Below, piece after piece: positions 57,201 through 64,000 of a DNA stretch of 64,000 nt; the first letter of the stretch is position 1; each line of letters begins with the position of its first letter. Source of the DNA: Eulemur rufifrons (taxonomy: Eukaryota; Chordata; Mammalia; Primates; Lemuridae). Location: positions 217,218,843 through 217,282,842 of the forward strand of contig NC_090989.1 in assembly GCF_041146395.1 (NCBI RefSeq), written 5' to 3'. Both the position numbers and the translations under genes were made by a program. Below the pieces are notes generated by a model. That model was not told where the DNA came from. It did no database searches and saw only the letters and a list, made by a program, of their open reading frames with translations.

Positions 57201-59934
57201 AAATCAATGAATAGAACTAATCCTTTATGACAATGAAAATCTTTTACCAGCTCATAAATATGTGACAAATTAGTGGCAAGGCAGGACCCAGAAGGGTGAC
57301 TCAATTCATCTGTTGTAGGCTTTGCATTTCCTTCACTGGCTCCCAAGCATCATTGTCCAACCAGTCCAGAAGCAATGACATCATCCTGTGATGAGTCAAA
57401 GAATGCAGCATTTGGCAAATGAGTTCGTGAGGACTAACCAAATAGAAGCAATCCCCAGAGTTAAAAAAATATAAAGAAAAAAGGTTTTGCTGGAAGCCAG
57501 CCTGTAATAAATCCTAAGTGGCCTACAATTTAGTTTTCTCTTGAGAAACTCTGAAATTGATGAATGGGGTTCCCCACACACATACACAAACATATTAGTT
57601 AAACACAACTAGAGTAGGCACAAGATGAGTAAGCAGTATTCTTCTAAATGTATAGTTACGGATATTTGCTTACAAAATTAAAGGCCCTGGGATTATCTTC
57701 CCTTCTTGCATGGTATTCAGAATACCCAGCTTTATTTTGGTTGAGAAACTTTCCACCAGAGAAAACAAGGTACAAGCCTGGGAACAACGATATGGAGGGA
57801 TCTGGTATATTTTTACAGCTGTAAGAGTTTCTCAGTATAGAAAAATACCAGACTTTAAGTACTTACTACAAAAATATCAGCCCTTTAAGTACTTATTTTT
57901 TATATATATATATGTATATATATATATAAACAGTTTGTCATAATGGGAAAGGCTTGCTTTTAATAAATCTTAACTAGGTACAATGCTGGTATGGTATCCA
58001 AAATGTAATTTTCCCAGGATAGAATTAACCTCTTCAATAATGTACAGAAGATTAAAATAGAAACTTAAATGCTTATTTTGTGATGCTAACCCTAAATTAA
58101 TAATCATATTAACATAAAAACATAGAAAATATTACCTAATATTATGTAGAACAATCTAAAAATGTTATGTATTCTAGAGATAATTATCTATAAATAATTT
58201 TAAAGACTAGTATTTTAAAATATATCTATATTCCTATAAGGCAGTCAGGTTTAGGCTAAGAATACATAAAAGACATGTTCAGAACACATCTTTGTTGGGC
58301 CATATATATACACGTATAGCAAAATACATGACATGTAAATAAATTCTAGCTATATCTATTATAATACAGAGATAGAAGGCAAACTATGTGACAACCTAAG
58401 CTGGAAGTCAACCTAACATGTCACATAGTATATACCATTTTAAAATCATCCTTAAATATTATGTCTGGTTTTACATTCTCTGTTTCCACCATTCCCTCTA
58501 TATTCAGTGTTCAACGAAATCTTCAGTTTTTAAATCAAATATGGGAAGGCACATTTGGGAGTTGAAAGCAGTCACCCATATGTCTGTCTTTAGCCCTTAA
58601 GTTGGTACAGGACCTGCAGTGCATATAATAGCACATCAATGTGCAAAGCAAAGATAATACCTACATTTATCCAAGGAGAATTGAAATACGGAGTAAACTT
58701 CATGTTTATCTGCCCAGTGGATACACCAGCACAAATTACTTGGCATCCTCATCTTATCCATACTGATAACACTTCCAACATCCCAGATTCAGTTTCTTGA
58801 CTCTTTCCAACCCACCAGCCTTTACCTGTTCTCTATCTGGTCAGCCCACCTACATCTTCACACCTGGGACCTTATCATCAAGCAGAACAACTCTAGTAGC
58901 TTACAAAACAAACAAAAAAAATACCCTCTGGGATGGCTCTCATCTTTACGCTTCTACCACTCTTATCACACTGGCTGCCCATTTTTTATTTTGAACTTAA
59001 AGCCCTTACACCAGCCCTATTCCTTGGTCCAACAGTCCTAGTTTGGCCTCACCACGGTGCTCACAGCCTGTACACTGTGGTCAACCATCTCAGAGCTGCC
59101 TCCCCCCCTCATACTCAAGAACTATTCACCCCCTAGTTCCTCAGAGTCTTTCTTTTTGTCTTCACCCCTACTCTGGTAAATTCTAACTCCCTGTTTTGTT
59201 CTTTTCTAATACCAGGCTCCTGAGCATTAGAGAGAAAGGCACAAAACAATACAGACTGGTTCATTGTTTCACTCATTCATTTAAACACTACTTACAGAGC
59301 AATGACTAAGTACAAGCAGCAAATAACCTCATTGCTATTTGGCAATTCTTTTTATAGTCATCAATCATTGATTATCATTGGCATTTCCTAAAGATGCTCC
59401 AAAATAATACTGGAGCATCTGGACATCAATTTCACCCAGTTCCCCCTACTGCTCTGCAGGTGGACTTCATCTCTTACGTGACTAATGAGATCAAGGCCAC
59501 TTTGCAGACATGCTGACTTCCTTTTCTCCCCAGCGTGAACTCTGCCTCTCCACTCATCTTTCATTCCTCTTTAATCTCAGAGGCACCAATGTTCCTCTTC
59601 CTTTCCAAACCTATTCTTTACTCCTCTCTCCTAAGCCCTTCATACCTCCTGTCTCACATGCCCACTGTGCTTCTCCTGTGCCACACACTGTCACAGGTGC
59701 AAGGGATACAATCACAAGTGAGGCACCACCCTGCTCTCTAGGTGCTCACCAGTTAGTACAAGGACAGGTGTATAATTTACACACACAGATATTCATACAA
59801 TTAGGGTGACTATATCATTTCTCTTCCAAACTCAGACATGTTTGAGAGTAAAAGGGGATGTGAAAAATAATTAATGGGGTCAACCGATTTACTGCAAGTT
59901 TAAAAAATTTTTTAAACAAGAAATAACTGACATT
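57201..59934. other. 2.7 kb without recognised genes
   Basis: AT-rich unique sequence with an (AT)n patch at 57900-57930. A pyrimidine-rich, L2-like stretch at about 58780-59200 cannot be delimited. 'ttagggtgactatatcattt' near 59803 resembles a MITE end. A 99-codon frame (+, 59510-59809) has no recognised motif. Confidence 0.4.
57900..57930. repeat. (AT)n microsatellite
   Basis: TA repeats with one G interruption. Confidence 0.9.
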
Positions 59935-60155
59935 TACTGAGTATGTACTATGTGCCAGGTACTATTCTAACTACTTTTAATATAATCTTCACAACAATCT
60001 TATGAGGGAATTACTCTTACTATATCCTTTTCACACATGAAGAAACAGATCCAGAGAGCTTGAGATGTTTGCCTAGGGTTCCCCAGGTGGGAAGTGACAG
60101 CATTAGGATTCAAACTCTTTTAATTCTACACCTAGGATCCTAACTACTCCAGTGC
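59935..60155 (-). repeat. MIR SINE
   Basis: Antisense MIR, nearly complete: 'catttactgagtatgtacta', 'tgtgccaggtactattctaa', 'cacatgaagaaacagatcca' and 'aggattcaaactcttttaat'. Confidence 0.88.
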
Positions 60156-61754
60156 ATTGACAAGAAAGAGATGAAGGGAGAGAATGTAGGCGGGTAGGTA
60201 GGTAGAAGCAGACGTGCAATGAACGCTTTTGTATTTACTTTCTCTACTGCCCCACAACCCAACTTCCACTCCACTATTCAACCAAGCATTGGTGCTAAGA
60301 GCACTGGAGACATCCTTATTGCCTAATCCACACCCTACTGGATTTAGATGTGTTTCAGAATTCAGAATTCTTCAGGTGAGGAAAGTACAACAGGGCATAT
60401 ACTAGACCTTCAATATAGCTTCTTGTCCTACATGATAATGTTGAAAAACTCCTAGCCTAGGCATTTAGGGCCTATGTAATCTGATTTGTAGTGGGGTTTT
60501 TCCTTGTCCCATATCTGTTTTTCCTTATTCTAGTAACAGCATCCCATTTTCCTTTGGGGAGCTGTCCCTCCCCAGCTGGTAGACTGCCATCAAGGGTCAA
60601 CATTTCCCTCACTTCAAGAGTAGACATGTGACCCAATCTGACCCGCTCAAATACTGCTACCCCCTTGGACAAAGTGATCGGGCCACATGTGGGAATATGA
60701 CCCCACTCAATGATCAGGACCAATGAGAGTCTTTTTCAGGGGTTAATGTCAATACTGGGTTAAAAAGGTACCAAGAATCATATGAACTTTGCCGCTTTGT
60801 GGAAAGCGCCTGAGAATGAAGCTAACATAGGAAAATGGAGAAACAGCGACATTAGCACTGCCCCTGGCTTTTCAGCTAGACAGCCCACAATCACTTTTTT
60901 TAAAACTCTTGGATTTAGTGTGTTTCAGAATTTAGAATTCTTCAGCTGAGAAAAGTACAATGAGGCACATACTGGAGTATATTATATACACCTCTACCTG
61001 GATCAAGAACAACATCCCCATTAATCAAACTCATTAATATTTCTGCAACAAAAGAAATGAATGCCCTAATTAATGTCAGGTTAGGTCAGGACAGGTTTTG
61101 TCATAAGGAAGGTGTAGATCAGGTAAGATCTGGTTACAAAAAAGTTTCAGCTTCTGTTTTTCAGAACTGCACACGAAGGCATGTGGATCTGTTTAAACCA
61201 AGAAATTCCCTGTTTCCTTATCTGCTTGCTTGTTAGTTTTATTTAAGCAATATGAGGTTGGTTTCAACACTTGCACCTGAAAGAGTCCCATCTATATTTC
61301 TCCTGGGCCAATCTGTGTGTCAGTTTTATTTCCCACTACTCTTACATACGAATTTTGATTCTTTGAATAAAAAAAATCTTGCAAGCTCCACATTGTGTAT
61401 ATCTTATAAACCAGCGCTGTCTAACCAGGAGATGAGGAGCTTTGCTCGGCTGATTTTCTTGTCAGTTGCTCCAGCCCCAGACCTAGCTCCACAGCTCTTA
61501 GGGAAAAGGTGTAGCTATCGCACCCTCTTAGGAGAGAATCAGGCACAACACAGACTCCTCTTCCTTTCACCCCCCGCCCCATAACCTCAGGGTTGTAACC
61601 TCAGGTTATAACCTCAGGGGCAATCACAAGAATCTGGAAAATCACAAATTGCTTCACTACAGAAACCCCCACTAACAACGGTATTCTCCTATTTTCCTTT
61701 GAGCAGCCTTTGCATCTCCTTGGTGTCCTTACAGATCATGTAATGCTCCCTATG
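60156..61754. other. Unclassified, with an internal direct repeat
   Basis: Two diverged direct copies lie at about 60340-60405 and 60912-60975 (shared words: gtgtttcagaattcagaattc / gtgtttcagaatttagaattc in part). The intervening piece at 60540-60840 resembles an old dispersed repeat (tgtccctccccagctggtag, gcctgagaatgaagctaaca). At 61581-61620 there are three TAACCTCAGG words. A 110-codon frame (+, 61252-61584) has no recognised motif. Confidence 0.4.
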
Positions 61755-61925
61755 CCTTATTTTAGTTATATATGCAAACTGGTTTTCACAGCAATCCTGT
61801 GAGGTGGATGGAGCAGGTTATTATGGTCCCTTATTTGAAAAATGAGGAAGTGAGGGTCAGGTTGGTTAATAATAGGAAAGATCCTGGAGTTTCACGCAAA
61901 CCTGACTCCTAGTCATGTTTTGTTT
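61755..61925 (-). repeat. MIR SINE
   Basis: Antisense MIR: 'cacagcaatcctgtgaggtg', 'gaaaaatgaggaagtgaggg' and 'aaacctgactcctagtcatg'. Confidence 0.72.
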
Positions 61926-63474
61926 CTGGTCTCACTTTACTCCCAGGATTAACTCAAATTGAAGAGTTTATTGGCATTGATTGTTCTTCCCTGGTCCCCT
62001 TAGACATAGAGATGTATAATCTGTTGAAACTAGTGAGAACATTGCATGAGTAATTTTACTCTAAACTACATGCAAATTTTATTTTGAAAAAAATAAAAAT
62101 TAACTGGCGTATATATATAACTGATATACATATATTTTTTACAGCATGCATGAATATCTAAAAGCATTTATTTTTACCAGCCAGGAAGCCAAAGTCAGCT
62201 TCCTTGTCATTGAATCCAACCTGAATTAACTGAATAGTAAAAGTCTCAAGGCAGTGCAATGCCTGGAGCTACTTCAGCTTGGGGAAAACCCAGACACTGC
62301 TTCGCATAACTTGAACTGACCACAACACAAATACCCCTCCCTGCCCAGGGGATACTTCTGGGTCAGGACTCCCTCTCTCAGCCAAAGAGTCAGACATTGC
62401 TGAAAATTTTCCCAGCATACTACCCTGTTTCTCTGGCTGACCTTTAAGGTTAGGACCTCTGGCTATAAGCCCATGAAAGACAGTGATAAGGCAAATTCAG
62501 CCTCCTTTGGGCTCACAAAAATGCAGTTTTTCATTTCAAATAGTCCCCCCCAATTCCTGAATGACCACATACAAGCCACTCCTTGCTATGAGGTTAATGC
62601 AACAGACCCACCATCATTGGGCGTGCACTCTGAATTGCTTTTTCCACGAAAGGTTCCTCTACCCTCTATTTACCTCATTGTAAGAAATATGCATGTGAAG
62701 AGTGGCAAGCAGAGGTCAGGGCTGAGGTTTCTGGGTGAGAAGAGCTGCCCTGTGCAAAGCCAGATACATCACACAGGGATCAACATGGGACTACAACATC
62801 AATTTACTCTTCTATTTACAAAATGCCTAAGAATTTACTGGAGGGGTGCAGTCCACTCCCTTATAACCCATCAGACTAGCCATGGCCCCTATTCCCAATG
62901 CCATCCATAAGCACTCAGAACTCACTCCCTATTGCAAATCAACATTTCAAGCACCCATATTACTCACAGGTCAAAATTAACCAGCAGGGTAGGAGGCCTA
63001 CACAACATCTCTGAACAGCGTTCCTCCTTCTAAAATATTTCTTCTTAACTACTCAAAAAATGCTTCCTCCAACTTTACTCATACAAACTACATTCAGAAT
63101 CAAGTAAGATATAAATTCAAGTATGATTTAACCATAATTCTTTAGATATTTTTCTTCCCTTTCTTCCATCTCCTATAATATATCCTATAATATTTAATGG
63201 GATATAACAAGAATCAATGAGGGAAGAGAGCACAGCTATGGGAAATCAGCCATAATTGTCTAGAATCCAACATAAAACTATTTTTAAACTATTTTAAATT
63301 GTGAGTTGAAATGGAAAATCATTTTCCCTGTCTACAAGCTATGATTTAGCTTCTTCTAACTCAGCCATCAAAAATTTATTTTCCTCACCTTCACATTTTG
63401 CATCTTCCATTTTAAAAATGTCTTCCTTTCTCCATATCAAAAAGTTTGGATCTCATTTATTTCAACCTTTCTCC
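61926..63474. other. No recognised gene or repeat
   Basis: Unique sequence. A 145-codon open frame (+, 62473-62910) has no domain, repeat pattern or exon context that I recognise. Confidence 0.4.
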
Positions 63475-63650
63475 TCGGATTCAGATTCAACAAACCTTTC
63501 ACTGCAAGCCTAACTATGTGCTGAGCAATGCATAGTTAACTCACTCTATTATCTAGAGATTTATCATTTTACAGATGAAGGAACAGGGACTCCATTAAGT
63601 TCAGTGACTTTCCTGCTTTCACGGCCTCAAAAGTGGCCCCTCCAGAGTTT
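63475..63650 (-). repeat. MIR SINE
   Basis: Antisense MIR: 'aactatgtgctgagcaatgc', 'atcattttacagatgaagga' and 'ttcagtgactttcctgcttt'. Confidence 0.7.
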
Positions 63651-64000
63651 CCAGGTCCACACGCTGTCAGTGGGGGCTCCAGGTAAAATATTTCCCCATA
63701 ATGGCTGGCATTTGGTTTTATCCTTCTGGGGTCTTGTTCAAGACAGGTTATATAGTTTGGGGAGAGGGTTTTGCTACTGGTATTCTCGGGCCTGAAATCA
63801 AGGATTATAAGCAACTCACAGAAGGATAAATACAGCTATTGCACATTGCAAGCAATCTGTTCACAGGGGGCCCTTCTCCCTGGATTCAAATAACCAGACA
63901 TTAATTCCTCTTCACAGATTTACTCTAAACGAAGGCCCACAATTAACAATATGTCAGGTCTTATTCCTTTACATTATTTCAATTCTCTAACCAGTAGATT
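63651..64000. other. No recognised gene or repeat
   Basis: Unique sequence to the window edge. Confidence 0.5.

Noticed and set aside
62473..62910. 145-codon plus-strand open frame
   Set aside because: No domain or signal peptide recognised and no flanking gene structure. Chance is the simplest explanation.

Overview
This 64 kb window looks like ordinary non-coding euchromatin from a primate, most likely a strepsirrhine and probably a lemur. The evidence is in the repeats. Several Alu copies (near 10.4, 12.1, 37.0 and 51.3 kb) carry the AT-rich linker beside the left monomer and the right-monomer wording that I associate with lemuriform Alus. A short L1 3'-UTR fragment near 55.3-55.5 kb matches the strepsirrhine L1 tail as I remember it, and a TTAA-flanked piggyBac-like MITE lies at 30.3 kb. 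Bacterial-style features (operons, RBS, CRISPR, att sites) are absent. I found no exon, tRNA, rRNA or snRNA gene that I could defend. The window could be intergenic or a large intron.

Layout. 0-6 kb: an ERVL-type LTR, MIRs, an old Alu, an L2 and a hAT-like non-autonomous element. 6-13 kb: many MIRs, one of them split by an Alu, then a young Alu with a perfect 11-bp duplication. 13-17 kb: L1M/L1ME 3' ends, a Tigger3/MER8-like MITE and a small TA-flanked palindromic MITE. 17.8-20.3 kb: an autonomous-sized but broken hAT (Buster/Charlie clade) transposon with an 8-bp duplication, sitting in an older L2. 26.3-28.7 kb: a nearly full-length Tigger1 with a broken pogo-type transposase, followed by an L1ME end. 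30.3 kb: the piggyBac-like MITE. 33.8-38.4 kb: L2s, plus an L1M containing a MER3-like element that itself contains a young Alu. 39.6-40.1 kb: a solo LTR with a perfect 5-bp duplication. 40.2-46.8 kb: MIRs, an L3/CR1 remnant, MER5-like MITEs, an L1M, an Alu and an L2. 50.3-51.6 kb: an L2 carrying a MER5-like insert, an LTR-like insert and a 5'-truncated Alu. 52.8-57.2 kb: LTR-like, L2 and L1 copies, including the strepsirrhine L1 tail and an Alu at a probable deletion. 57-64 kb: mostly unclassified sequence with MIRs.

The two transposase relics (hAT and Tigger1) are the only sequences with recognisable protein homology. Both carry several stops or frameshifts and cannot encode an active enzyme as they stand. 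Nesting gives a relative order: L2, MIR and L3 first; then L1M, ERVL/MaLR LTRs, Tigger and hAT; then lineage-specific Alu, L1 and possibly piggyBac copies. I found no convincing new multi-gene system. The items most worth a second look are the hAT copy, the piggyBac-like MITE, the overlapping hairpins at 40.2 kb and a few CpG-retaining unique segments. All family names come from memory of consensus sequences and were not searched.
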